From Lamellibrachia satsuma (lineage: Eukaryota > Annelida > Polychaeta > Sabellida > Siboglinidae): a stretch of 64,000 nucleotides of DNA. The position numbers and the translations under genes are program-made. Below the pieces are notes generated by a model. It made no database searches. It was given only the letters and a program-made list of their open reading frames with translations, and was not told the DNA's origin. The stretch covers positions 4,301,501 to 4,365,500 of the forward strand of contig BSQZ01000006.1 in NCBI GenBank assembly GCA_033239005.1. The letters are read 5' to 3'. This document shows, one piece after another, positions 13,001 through 28,000 of this stretch; position 1 is the stretch's first letter; every line of letters starts with the position of its first letter.

Positions 13001-16000
13001 AACACACTTCACTATGCACAGCTTTGTTAGTCAAACTTACAGCATATTTTTCATTTTTGAAAGTCCTAAAACAAACCCTACCAAATTTAGTTTTGAGATC
13101 ATTGTGATAATATATGATGTTTATTAATTAACCTGCATGCTCTTTCTCAGACAAAAGTAATGATCTTACTTGCTATTTCCAAGACTTTTTGATATTAGTC
13201 GAAAGTTAATTAGCTGGGATTTATACATCAAAATGACAACACCAAAGTGAGAAAGTTGACTGTACCTTTGCTGAACAGATTTTCAAGACAGAACAAGGCT
13301 GCAGACAAAACATTAAGCGACGTTCTGAACAGAATAACCATGAGTGACCATGAGTGACCATGAGAACATGGCACATTGGGTCAGTCTGATAATGTACTAG
13401 AGGGCTGTTTTACAATAAATGGTGATCACAGTGTGTGTCCAAGTCTTGATGTTTTCTTGTATGAATCTTTCTTGTTTTAAATGCAATGGAAATATTGGGC
13501 TTGCAAGATGGCTCAATGCAAAATTATGAAGCAACTCACGAATAAAACCCAATATAATTCAACAAGTGTATAATATAATTTAATTCACGTTTCAACATTT
13601 ATCATTTCATTTAATACACATATAATGTTTTTGTTAGACTGTTTAGAAATAAAACTGTTTAAAATAAACGTTTTATCCGAGCTTATGAATTATATGTTTT
13701 ATGTGTTTAATGAGATTTCATTTGCTGCCAAAAATATCAGAAATTTGTGCATGTTGTGATATTTTGCCTTATAAAATGACTCAATTCACTTGATTTCTTT
13801 TTCAAATCTATCAGGGGATCTTATCGCCATTTATAGTGAAACAGCCCCAGAGTGACCTATGTGAGTTTTAGCTGTTATTTATCTAGAATTTAACCAAGAT
13901 ATTCCTTGTGCCTGTCAAGGCCACAAAAGCTATGTTTATTTCTAAGGCATGCAGAAGTGGCAGTGGAACCAAGTGAGAGAGTGCAGTGGTTGAGAAGGAT
14001 GGATGCAAGTATAGAAAGCTGTGTATACGCCACCTTTGGTTCACTGCTGGAGCAACATGAGACAGGCACTCCACAGGCAAACTCAGAGGTCGAGTAGCAC
14101 GAGAAGTCTGGGTTGATGTTCCAGTCAAATGGATTCTGTAGTCCGCAGCACGAGAACTGAAGCAGACAGAGATACTACAGTGAGAGATCTGTCATTGAGG
14201 GAGTAATCATTTACTGTACAGCCATTAACTGTGCTGAAGGACCAGTCATTGTGGATTGCACAGTACTTTATCTGAGAGTGGACAGTGTCTTACCTGAGAT
14301 TTCACTGTGTCTTACCTGGGTCTGGAGAGTGTCTTACTGGAGATTAGACAGTGCTTTACCTGAGATTGGACAGTGACTTACCTGAGATTGGATAGTGTCT
14401 TACCTGAGATTAGAGTGTCTTACCTGAGATTGGACAATGTCTTATCTGAGATTGGATAGCGTCTTAAATGAGATTAGACGGTGTCTTACCTGAGATTGGA
14501 GATTGTCTTACGTGAGATTGGACAGTGTCTTACCTGAGATTAGACACTATCTTACCTGAGATGGACAGTGTCTGACTTGCAACTGGAGTGTATTACCTGC
14601 GACTGGGCAATGTCTTACCTGCAAATGGACAGTGTCTTACCTGAGACTGGATAGCATCTTACCTGGGACTGGATAGTGTCGATAGCCCTTGCTGTTGCCT
14701 TGCTGTTAGTGTATTCCCTCATTGCAAACCTCAACTGTTTCTCAGCCACAGCCGCCGTCTGAGAGACAACAAATGCACAATAGTCATGCATCTATATGTG
14801 TGCATTCAAGGGAATACTAAATTACTGGTGTATTGTTAAAAAATAATAATTTGTAAAACCATATATAATATGTTTACTGATCAAACTTCCAATTTCATGC
14901 TGCAGCTTATACAGTGACAGCGGTCACTGAAAACAGTTTTATCTCAAAAATGTCTTTTCATAAAATAACCATTTAATTTATGCATTTAAATTTAATTAGT
15001 TTAAATTGAATAACTAATTCAGTAATTGTTATCACAATTTTGATAAATCCATATACAACTATTTTAACAATGTGTTTCAATCAGTGGGTATCTGTGTACT
15101 GTTGAAACAGAAGCTGTGTATCTAACCAGGGTAACTGTACCAGTCAACTGTAGTGTAAGGCACACGAAGGAATTAAAAGAAATTTGCCCAGATGTCTGTA
15201 GTTAGTTAAATTCTGTTTTTTAGGCCCATATAGCCAGTGCTGAACCCTGGATTCCTAGGCACAAGTGAATGAGGAATTACATTCCTTCCAGATACGGCAG
15301 AGGTTAACCCTCCGAGACAAGCACCAAATCTATTTTATACATCTCAGTGAACTGTGGGGTGAACCAGACTGTTTTGAATGGAAGCAACAGTATTCGACCC
15401 CTATGTCTTCTTGACTGCAAGTTCAATGTTCAAATGATGGTGTTACCATGGCCAACTTATAATAATAGAAAGGTTTCCAAGCATAGAAAGTATACTCAAA
15501 ACCTGACTCTCAATATTGGGGACTGTGTATCCCTCGTGACTCGGATGATCACGTTAATGTTAGTTCCGTCTAATTTAATCGGGGACGTAAAAGAACCATT
15601 GAGGACGACATGCACCCTGGCAGTGACAACTCTCAATGCCAACCAACATAGAAAGGTCGGCTTGGCGATAACGTTCTGAAAAAGACTGGCTAGTTGAACG
15701 AGACTTCATAACACGATGAAATTGCAGTAACCAAAACATATACAGACTAGTCAGTTAACAGAATGTTGCTGAGTGCTGGAAACAACTACAACTCGAATTA
15801 TAGTAATCATATATTTTGCCCATCTTCACTAGCCAGGGGTTGTAGTAGTACTACAGTACCCTTGGCAGATTGACCTGTTGAAACATGGATTTCTCAGTTT
15901 ATCCCACGCCATGTGCGTATGTACTTTATCCCACTTCCTGTCTTGACATGTTTCTGGGAACTATACGCGCCCACAGCCCCACACACAAACGTTAAAGAGC

Positions 16001-19000
16001 ATTCTACCACAATGTATATACGTTTTTACATTGGAAACTATTTCTAACTAACACACATTCACACTTCTGCAAGGGCTTGTCAAATCAATAGTCACTCTGA
16101 AATAAAATCACAAACTCTAATTACACACAGTGTGCAGTATGCCAATTAGACTTGTCCTAATTGCTGGTTTATCCTACACGCTTATTAGATTGTATTATGT
16201 TGTCATGGATGCTCCCCCGTTGTCATGGATGCTCCCCCGTTGTCATGGATCAGCTGCTTACAAAGACCTTGTCACGTGGCCAGGCATTGATATTTAACCT
16301 ATAAAATGACCTGATGTGAGAACCTGCAAGGGCATAGTACACTGCTAGTAATATTGATTTGTTTACAAAGCACCTAGAAGAGGAATAAGCATAAAATGAT
16401 TATCCCAGTGTACAACATAGATGTGTTTTCTTGGTAGGGTTACAGATCAAAGTGTTGAAATTTCTGACTAAACGAATCAGTGGTCACTTCATGGTAGGTG
16501 ACCACTGTGACCGGCAACCCACATGGTCCTGGATTGTCTCAGTACAGCCATTAATGTGCCTTGCAATATATTTTAGTACCTGCTTTCATAAGCAGACTTG
16601 GGGCCAATTACATTATACTAACTACAATTACACACCAACTCTAAATACCAATTCCAATTTCATCTCAAAAATACCAATTCCAATTACAAAATACCAATTC
16701 CAATTACCAATTCCATATCAAAATAAAATATGTGAACAGAGCAACAACAGACATACTCAATGCCAAAAATAACTATCTATTTTAGAGCAGCTTTACTGAA
16801 TTTCCGCATATTATGGTGCATTATGGCAAACAAATATGATTTACAATATATTATATTCTATTGATTATTTGTGGTGAATAATTTGAGTTAAAAAGTGGCA
16901 TGACTAACTGAAAATACCATTTGCAATTTCACCAATTCCAATTCCTTTTAAAAACAAAACACTAATCACAATTCCGGAATTGGAATTGGCATTTCAATTC
17001 CAATTACAATGTAATTGACCTCGAGTCTGTTCAGACATAACACGCAGCCTGACCCATCTGATGTTATCAGAAAGCTGTCCTGTCTATCAGAAAGCTGTGT
17101 CAGACACGACAGCTTTTAACAAGATTTAAAAAGATTCCAAGGTGAGGATTCCATTTGTCAGTTCGCATGACATTAACTGGTGTTGACAATTCCATCTGGT
17201 GTGTCTTTATTATGCTTCTGCAGTACCAAGAATAGCTATGGCTAATAACGCTGCGTAAATTCAACTGCGCTAACATTTATTGCATTACATGTGCATGAAA
17301 TGCACAAATCAAGGTACATCTAACGACTATATTTTATGGCTGTTTCCTGTTTGACGGACAAATACTGTGTTTTGTAGCCAAATGCATATGATATTATGTC
17401 GCGTGGAATATTATTCATTCATTTCACGTCTCAAAATCACCAGTAATGGCAGTTAATGTCAGTTTATTTCATACACAGTACTCCATTAAGCGATTCGGCC
17501 AAACTGAGATTTCATGATTGCTACATATTTCACGGGGACATGTGAGAAATTGTTCGTACCTGTTCTCGATAGATGAAGGCAATGATTCCAATGATGACTT
17601 GAAGGATGAAAACCAGGATGATGACGCCAAGGAACTGCAAATGAACAGTCATTAGTTTCATGATGCAGACCCACAGCCCTAACATGTTTCATAGTATTTC
17701 TGCAAATGCCAAACAATGTCCTGTCTAGGAGAGGCAGGGTAAGACCTCAAAATAAAAGGTAAAGGTTTGTTCTTATATAGCGCGATATCCAGTGCGTAGG
17801 ATCACTCAAAGCACTGTCAGCCACGCTGCAATTGCGCAAAGACTATTCGTTCACATATCCACCACTGTTTGTATTGCGAAGCGACTGCAGTGGGATTTGA
17901 AACCGGGTTCTCTCGATTGTCAGTCTGGCCTTCTAACCGGTACGCCATCGCGCCCCACAAAATATCAGTGTCTGACATTACACAACATTAGTTCTGTGGG
18001 GAGATTAGTGCTCTGCTGTTTAACATGGGTGTATTTATCAAAAAAACATTGTTTATTTTCTGATAGCAATTTATAAGAGTGCTGCCTTTGAGTGCACGCA
18101 GGCAGTTTTATGTTGCTATGACGACTGAATATAAATATAAACATCATGTGCCAGTTACAAAGACATTTTCCCGGGTTGCCACAGGTTGATGTAATGTAAG
18201 TTTCACATAGCAGGTTGGGGGGGATAAATGACATTGATTTCACATCGATTTCTGAGACCATCCCTAAGAGGGTTGCTATTCCTGCAGTTAGTTGGCAAGC
18301 TTTGCATACTTAATGGTGGTTTAAACAGCCCTTTTCAGAATAGGTTTAGGAAAATATGTAGGGTTCAAAACTGTCAGAAATCAACCATCTTCAGGCATAA
18401 ACAACAACACTGCATACACTGGTACAACTGTTTCTAAACGCAACTACAATCACTCTTGCACCCAGGAACCTAGATCTGAGCAGATCTTATTGGACATTTC
18501 ATGTCGTCCTACCCATACTAAATGTGCCAATTTCTTATGATCTGGTTTATTAGGTCTAGAGGTAGTAACTTGTCAGCACTTGTACAATATGACCTTGTCA
18601 AGTGTCCCATTCACAGTCCAGGCTCTGATAAATCATCAATTAAACAAGAGCAAGAAGGGATAGTTGCTATTTTGGTTGGTCATGGTATGTTGGCCATAGG
18701 TGTCAGTTTTTCACAGAGCTTATAACAAGCAGTTTCATATCACTGACATAGTTAATGTATATTTAGACTGTTAATTACAATATTAAACAATCTTCCATTT
18801 TTAAAAGGAAGACAAATGAATTCATAATTTTGAAAAAGAATCTGCCATTTTTAAAACAGGGAAAAAGGTGGTGCATATCATATCCAGTAATGTATACTAT
18901 ATAACTTGTCATCTTTATCGACAAGAAAAATGCGATAAAATGCATTAAGTTGTTTGTATTTGTTTTATTGATTTGCTATGATGCAGGTCTCAAACATAAG

Positions 19001-22000
19001 ATGCATATAACGTAGTAATGTAATATTCACGTTTAAGTTTTTTTTTTATTTAGAGCTTTTCAATACTATCTTGCAAGGCTCTGGACAGTCCAAAAAACCA
19101 ACCCTTTTCCTACACACCAGGAAACTGGAAACAGGAAATTGGTAATGCATTTGGAGTACTTAAATCATTACATCCATCACTAAAAAAGATATGCTTTGAT
19201 GCTAAATACCAACTCAGTTGTGTGGTGAATCTATTCAGGTCAAGTCGGTTTCCTGAGTTTAGAATAAACAGGATGAGAAATAAAATTATGTGGAAACCAG
19301 AGTGGAAGGAACTCCAGTGAAACCTAATCATGGTGGCATGTTTAGAAACTCACAAACTGGCAAGTACCTACTGAAGCCAGGCCAGTCATAGGGCAACCAA
19401 AGGAGTCCAATGTAATCATTACTGGCATTTGAAGGATCATTGAGCTCTGTCAACCAGGCTGTGCTCAGAACAGGTCATCTAGAACCACTACTCTATAAAC
19501 ACAATCTACCAATATCACGAAAGTCTAGTCTGTTTCTGTTACGTCCACCGATAATTGTAAAAAAACTTCAGTTAGTATATAAATTATATAGAATCATGTT
19601 GTGCAGTGCTAATGAATAACTTAACGTATTAATGCAAGAATTATATTTCTTAACTTTATTCTTATTTGCACAGATCTTTCATTTCATTTTGTTAAGCTTT
19701 GACCAATGAGCAGATGACGTGACAGCCTAATAAAGTATTCTTCTTCAAATAAATTCCTACATTAACTAGTACTTTTTGCGTTTCACTAGATAATTATGAT
19801 CCACTAATAATAGGCACTATGAATGACATGATGCTTCATTAGAATATTTAAATACCATTTGTATTATGAAATGAATGAATGTAAACAGATGGTATTGTGA
19901 ATAAATGCAAAGAATACTTATTTTTTACAATGCTAAAAAACATTGTTATTGTAAAATAATTTTTACAAATATTATGCAATTTCACTTCACGATTACATAA
20001 TTTAAATAATTTAAACAATAGTCAGTTTCATTAATGAGCAATGTAGAACTTGCTAACTGCATCATGAAAATAAACTGGTATACTGGTATGGAAGGTACGT
20101 GCACAAAATAACACAAAACTAAACAGTCCAATATGTCACATATTCATAGAACTGCTCACAGTTTATCTGATGTTTGAACAAAGACTTATGGAGTCTGAGA
20201 CTACATGGCAGGCGTGTATATATATATACATCACTGATCAGTGATATACATATACCAGCCAGCCCCGAGTCTGCCAGGCTCGCTAGAAGATGACAGCATA
20301 ACTGCCCTGCCAAAAATAAATCTCTGGGAGACCTGGAAAACATCAACCCAGTCTCTGGAGGATGACTGATGAGGACAGCTTCCTTGTTTGTGCTCATCCT
20401 TGCCACTGGTCACACTGGTCAGGGCATCCTCCTGGAGTCCAGAGCTCTGACCAGCATGGGTACTCAGACACTAATGAATGTCTACTTCACACAGACATCC
20501 TCAAGGAATTGATTTCCAATGCTCCAATGCATAAAAAGGAAATTAAATTTATGGTTGACCAAGTAAGCTGTTGAAGGGCAATTTTTGTGTTTGCGTTTTT
20601 GATCATGCTTAGGAATCCTTTCACATCTGACTGTATATCTAAACAGCTGGAACAGCTTAATCACTGCACTGTTATCACCAAAGACTGCTCTAGTCACATC
20701 AAAACATGAACTTTGCCTTGACAAAGTGATCTTTGTGATCAGACAAGCCGGACATGACATTGGTAGTTAGCTGAACATATAACACTCAGTTGGCTCAGTC
20801 CCTTTATACAGTTCTTGTTTATTTTTTAAAAGCTGAAACGTCAACTAAATCTGCTGTGTGAAATAATAATATAACTGGGCAAGATCTCAATAGAAAGAAG
20901 GAAAACAGGAGTAAAAGACTGCTTTACTGCACTGGTGCATTCATTAGAGCACTGGTGCACTCATTAGTGCACTGGTGCACTCATTAGTGCACTGGTGCAC
21001 TTATTGGTGCACTGGTGCACTCATTAGGGTGGTCAAATTTCCTGAGACTATTTCCGTGTGCTGCAAAAAACTTTTGTCAGTGAAACAAGGAGAGCTTTTA
21101 GTCCTTAGAAGTCAGAGGTAATCTACAATCTGCATATTTATTTTCACTGATTGACTTTTAATTGTCCTCACCAGTGATCTAGGTGACCAATTTAACAATT
21201 TTACCCCTTCAAGTTTAAACCCCATTTAACATTTATATTGATTTTCAGGTATTTTGCGCCACTAAATCAGGGGAGGGGGGCAGAGAAATGCTTCCATCCC
21301 AGATGTGACAGAAGCACATATTTAAACGAATAAGGTTGTGCTGGGCAAGTCACAACATCATTCAGAAGACTGAATTAGTAGGGGAGACCGGGGCTGGTTG
21401 TCACATGGGTAAGTTATAACGTCCTACAGACAAAACTACTAATGCAAATTATTTCGCAGCAGTATGTTCATCAACAGTTTTAAGCATGTCATGGGTGATA
21501 TCACAGTAAAAAAGGCACCATTTTAAAGAAAAAAATGGTCATTTGTTATGGTGGCCAGGGCGGCTATTCTATGCTTGCTTTAAATTGAGTAGTTTCAGAC
21601 GATTTTACACATTTATTTATGCACCTGCTATCTGTGAGAGATATTGGTGGTTTCAAAACGTTGGCACTAAACAAGTTTCAACCAGGTAACAATTTTAATG
21701 TTCGGCAATCCGGAAATATGCTGTTTTTGTTACAACTACCCCCCCTCCCCCCTCTCACCCAGAGATTAACCAATGGTACATCCAAAGGCGTTGCTCATTC
21801 TATTTATTTTGACACCCAGTGATTGAGCCTGCATGTCAGATAAGGTAAAAAAGCCAGCAACTATCTTCCTGCTACCCAGGAACAAATGGGTTTATCTCCC
21901 AGAAAAAGAGATCAACTTCCACTTATCCCTTGCTGACATTTGATAAGGGAACAAAGTCAGGGAAAGTTAGTTCCACTTGTCTGAGGTCAGGGCAGAGGGG

Positions 22001-25000
22001 CTGAACTGAGGGGGTGGGATCTCACTTCCCAGGGCATCAAGGTGATTCATTTCCCTACTGAGGGTGTTGTTGCCATGGGCATAAGCTTGAGGATAAAATT
22101 ATTGCATCAACCATTACCATCAAAACAAAACAAAATTTAAGAAAAATAATTTGCTCTAATTGTCAAAGGCCCCATAACATGCAATAGTATTCATTCATTA
22201 AAAACCCCATTGAAAGTATCAGGACTGTTGGTGAAAAAAAAATTATTTTGCTTTTACCATTTTGGTAAGCAAAAACCTGCTTTTGTCAGTTTTTTTACCG
22301 TGGTAAAAACCTGTCAACCCTGCATTTAGCAGGATTAATTTTTACGGTGCACAATAAACCAAACATAAAATGTGTTTCAGTTTTCAGACATCTATGTATG
22401 CAGCTGAAGCCATGTACTGTGACAGTTATTTTAAGGTAGCAGAGACACAGGTACGAGCTAGCACACAGCAGGTGTGCTTAATACATGCACAAACCAGTAA
22501 AAATGGCTCAAGAATGATGGCAGGAAATGTATGCCAGATGAGGCAGCAGATTTGTGTGATCTCCCAATGTGGATTCTACTAGGTCCAAATGCATTAATGA
22601 AACAACAAATAACTTGTATTAGTGGGGCTTTGTTTTGGCAGAACTACTCAACAGAGACAGAACCTGCATTGTAAAGGACAGCAAAGAATATATAACAATT
22701 CCGTTACTGCCTCCTTAAACTGAGCAATGCAGAGTCACTGTGACCAAAACAGATCAGCTGCTCACAAAGACCTTGTCACGTGGCCAGGCATTGATATTTA
22801 ACCTGTAAAATGACCTGATGTGAGAACCTGCAAGGGCATAGTACACTGCTAGTAATATTGATTTGTTTACAAAGCACCTAGAAGAGGAATAAGCATAACA
22901 TGATTATCCCAGTGTACAACATAAATATGTTTTCTTGGTAGGGTTGGAGATCAAAGTGTTGAAATTACTGGCCACTTTTTTAGCAACAAGTTTGTTAACA
23001 CTGGAAAGCCTAAACATGGCCCAGTTGAATCTATGAAACTCTCTAGAGCCAGATTTAAATATGGGCTTCGGTTTTTAAAGCAACATAAAACTCAATTGAT
23101 AAGCAACTCTCTAGCCACTAAACTACAAGAACCTGATAGGTTCTGGAACGAAATTAATCGTATGAGTAACTGCACAGTTCCCTTGCCAAATAGTATTGAT
23201 GGGGTTACTGGTGCTGACAGTATAACTGAACTATGGAAGGGTCACTTTGAGTAATTGTTTAATTGTATACATGATAATGACATCACATCTTTACATTATG
23301 TCACATATACTAATGATATATTTGGTACTGTTGATGAAACTGAATTGGTCATTGGGCAGTTAGATAAAATAAATCATGTGGCCTTGATGGTATTACCGTT
23401 ACTGGCTATGTGTATGTCTACCTTTTTTGTCCATGGTTTCCTACCTGATTCTATGCTATCAGTTGTGCTTGTACCTGTTATCAAAAAAATTAATTTTGTA
23501 AAAGCAATGATAGTGACAACTACAGACCAATTGCGTTAGCCAGTGTGATGTTGAAAATAGTGAGAAAAAAAAGTCGCATGTCATCCTTTCTGATCACTAG
23601 CGGTAACCAGTTTGGTTTCAAGAGTAAGCTTGGTACTGACATGTGTATATATGTCTTAAAAGAAAATGTTGATAATTACAAGTGTTTAAATGGGTCTATG
23701 TTCATGGGTTTCCTAGATGCTTCTAAAGCCTTTGACAAAATAAGAAACTCTACATTGTTTAAGAAATTGATTGATAACAAGTACCTAGTTATACTGTTAG
23801 AATTATGATATACTGGTACACAAATCAAACTATGTTTGTATGCTGGTCTGGTATTTTATCTAAGGGATTTCAAGTCTCTAATGGTGTCAGGCAAAGTGGC
23901 ATACTCTCACTGTAACTGTTTAATGTATATATTGACGATTTCAGTGCTGCAGTAACAAAATGTCGCACTGGCTGTTGTATTGATGACATGAATATAAACC
24001 ATCTCATGTACGCAGATGACCTGGTTGTATTTTCCACTTCTAGTGTAGGTTTGAGGGAACTGTTATCTGTTTGTGAAACTTATGGCCTAAATCATGAAAT
24101 TAAATTTACTCATAAGAAAGTGCAATACTCATAAGTAGAGGAAAGCATATGAAAAATGTATGTCACCTTGCATTTAAGTTACATGGAGAGGACATTAAAG
24201 AAGTGAAAAGTGTAAAATACCTGGGTCATATTATATGCAGTGACTCTAAGGAGGACAAAGATATGATGTGTCAGTGTCGCCAATTGTATGCCTGTGGTAA
24301 TGTACTACTTAGGAAATTCTATATGTGCACAAATGATGTCAAGATCAAGCTGTTTAGTACATTTTGCTCATCTTTGCATACAGCTCAACTGTGGTGGAAT
24401 CATTGTGTACATAGCATCCACAGATTACATGTATGCTACAATAATGTGTTTAGATGATTACTTGGACTACCCAAATACTGCAGCGCTTCAGCTATGTTGG
24501 CGGAAAAACTGACTAATGACTGTAAAGCAGTCATACGAAATCTTGTATATAAATTTATGTCACGTTTAGATAAATCTAGAAACTCACTGATAATTGCGGT
24601 ACTTGGTACTGACATCAGATGGAAATCAAGGATAAGGAGACAATGGGTAAAGTCACTTTATATACATAATGACCTTGTGTAATCATACAGTATGTATGTT
24701 CTATGTTTCACCTGTTTCTTGTTTCACCTATATATGTATCATTATATGTGTATCTGTGTCTGAATTAAAGAAGTGAATTGAATATAGGATTAAAATGTTG
24801 CTATATTACCGTGACTCCCCTGAACCAGTGTTATTTTGAACACAAGCCACACACCAGATGGTTATCTTGATAAAACATTTATGTGTAATTGATGAGAGGG
24901 GATCAGTGAGTTTGCCAGGGAGGTTGCAGCCCACAGGGCACCACTGCCCAGGCCAGCAGGGTGTTCCTGACATCAATACTAACACATGAGCCTTTAACTG

Positions 25001-28000
25001 CACTTTGTAGAGTCATCAACGCCAACTCTGTTATCCATCAGTGATCCTGGATGCAGATGAGGACCTGTTGAATTCTCTCACTGGAAACTGGAACACGTGG
25101 TCCTGGTCCTCAGCAGGGCGTCTGTCGTGTGCACATACAGCTACAGTCATGATTCTATCCAGCGTCCATAGCCATCTAACAAAGTTCCATTAATAGGACA
25201 CACAATCTATATGTAACCAAACATTTCTAAATTTATTCAATAACAAACTACACGACAAGCAACGAATACTTACGATCTTGAGCAGAAGAAGCTTGTCCTT
25301 GAGGGCACCAATGATGCCGCAGAACGCCGTGAGCAGCATGCATACCCCAACCACGATGGCAAGGATTGCGGGGCTCATCGGGGCATCGTTGATCGATTCA
25401 TAGTGCTGCGAAGCTGTCACTACCCAGATACCAAGACCCAGCAACAGCAAACCTATCACCTGGAACAGAAGACACTCATGGTCACAAGACACTAAGACAC
25501 CCATGGTCACAGGACACAGAGACACTCATGGTCACAAGACACTAAGACATCCATGGTCACAAGACACTAAGACACCCATGGTCACAGGACACAGAGACAC
25601 TCATGGTCACAGAACACTAGGGCCAACTGCAGTAATAGACCTATCACCTAACTGCACAAATATACAGCAGAACACACAAGAAAGTATCTTTAAAGCGCAG
25701 TCCATAATTCATTTAGCCCATTGCAAATCAGGTTATTGAGTTAAACTTTGTTAAACTTTGACCATTAGACCGGGCAACTTGCGAAACTTTGAATAGCCCA
25801 ATTTTATATTATACTGAGGCGCAGGAACATTTTTGTAAATTTTTTACCAGACCCGGTCAAAAATAATGTAATAGTTTGTCCGATAATTTCACCAAAACTA
25901 ATTAACAAATTTGTACAAACAAGATAGCATTTCATAGTGGATAATAAATTGGTTAAATTTTTGATGAAATGGGTCTGAAACGAAAGGTCCCTCTTCAATT
26001 TGCAAATATGGAATTGAAGAGGGACCTTTAATAGGATTACAGATCTGCAACATAGTGCCTACATATGGTACAAGATATTGTCTCCAGAAACAACACCTAA
26101 GGCATTGCATGTGAAACAGAATACCAATCTTAGAAGGTAATCACCTAGCTGTGAGCATATATCTATATATCATGAACCACGGCATTAATATAAACCTCTG
26201 ATTATCTTTGAGGTTACATGTTTGAAGATGTTTACATATACAAGGCTCTTGGGAGCTGTGCCGGTCATTACTGCAGTGTGATGATCATGTTAACAGGACT
26301 AGATGGTCAACACCACCTACTAAATCACAGGGCCCTGGTATCTTTATCACCATCTATGCAACTGGCAGACACAGCTGTCCACTTGGGCTGGTCCAGACTT
26401 TCACTCTTTATGGATGTCATTGTAATAGTTGGACGTGGTGGCGTCATGGTTGGAACATCAGACTCCGAACCGAGAGAATCTGGGTTCAAATCCTTTTGTT
26501 GCCATTTTGACGCTTTGGCAATTTCATTCACTCCACACTGCTTCAGTTCACTCAGATGTATAAATGAGTACCTTATTATTAACTAAGGTGGATATGTGAA
26601 TGAATAGTTTTCTCACAATATTTGCAACATGGCTGAATGCTTCCCAGAGAAATCGAGTTAGCGTTGGAATGAACAGGTCTGCCATGGGGTGAAGTGTAAA
26701 GCACTTTGAACCTTTATAAATAGAAAGTTTGATAATGTTTATCGTAAAATGATGTTACGTAATATAAACTATATCTTTCTCATTCTAACACACTGACCAC
26801 CCAAATATGTTATAATGAACTAAAATGTTTTAATTTAACTCAATCATTGTCTGTTTAATTGGAATGTTTCAGCAGCAAATATCATATTTACATTGCGGAC
26901 TGAATGACATGGTCAGTGCATTCATAAATGGATAATGGTTGAATTATTAAAACATGCTGGTTCATTGAAACACACCCATCAAAAGTTTTGAAACACATTT
27001 GGGACATCAATACGTTATAATAGATATGGCTTATACAATGAAATGATTTCACAACGGTATGATTTCACAACGAAATGATTTTACAATGAAATTTGTAGTT
27101 TAACAATGAATGTTTTCTTCTGCCAGAAACATATATCAAAAACAACCTTTCCTATACTGGCCATAATAGTGAATGACCTAGGAAATGGACACTGCACATT
27201 TGCAGGCTATTACACTTCTGCGGGCTATGACAATTGTGCGGGCTATGACACGTGTGCGGGCTATGACACGTGTGCGGGCTATGACACTTGTGCGGGCTAT
27301 GACACTTGTGCGGGCTATGACACGTGTGCGGTCTATGACACTTGTGTGGGCTATGACACTTGTGCGGGCTATGACACGTGTGCGGGCTATGACACTTGTG
27401 CGGTCTATGACACATGTGTGGGCTATGACACGTGTGTGGGCTATGACACTTGTGCTGGCTATGACACTTGTGCTGGCTATGACACTTGTGCTGTGCAATT
27501 TTTTTTAAAAACCAAATTGTAGGACTTGATAAAAATGCTATTGAAGGTCAGTGATAAGACTAAAATCAAAGTGTACAGTTTTTTTTATTAATACCAAATT
27601 ACAATTTTGTGCACAGCCTCACTTCTTAATACCACTGGTTTATGGGAAGAGCAGTCTCATACAATAATGGACACCATTGTCCATTCTATTCAGTGATTCA
27701 GAAATTTATTGAAAATACCAAGTACATTTTCAACCATTCCAATTACTTCTTATGCAACAAAACACCAATTCCAATTCTGGAACTGGTGTTTCAATTTTAA
27801 TTACAATGTAGTTAATCACAAGTCTTATGTCAAATTGCAGGGAAGAATTATGTTTATATGCCAGGTTGTTATGCTTATGTGCCAGGTTGTTATGTTTATG
27901 TGCCAGGTTGTTATGTTTATGTGCCAGGTTGTTATGTTTATATGCCAGGTTGTTATGCACCAGCTCACCTAATATCAAAAACCAAACTGTGTCATCTGAG

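Noticed and set aside
10797..13008. CRISPR-like arrays
   Set aside because: The units are contiguous tandem repeats without unique spacers, and the DNA is eukaryotic.
27106..27522. Cys/Tyr-rich repeat protein ORF
   Set aside because: The 18-bp minisatellite keeps one frame open. There is no signal peptide and no flanking coding evidence.
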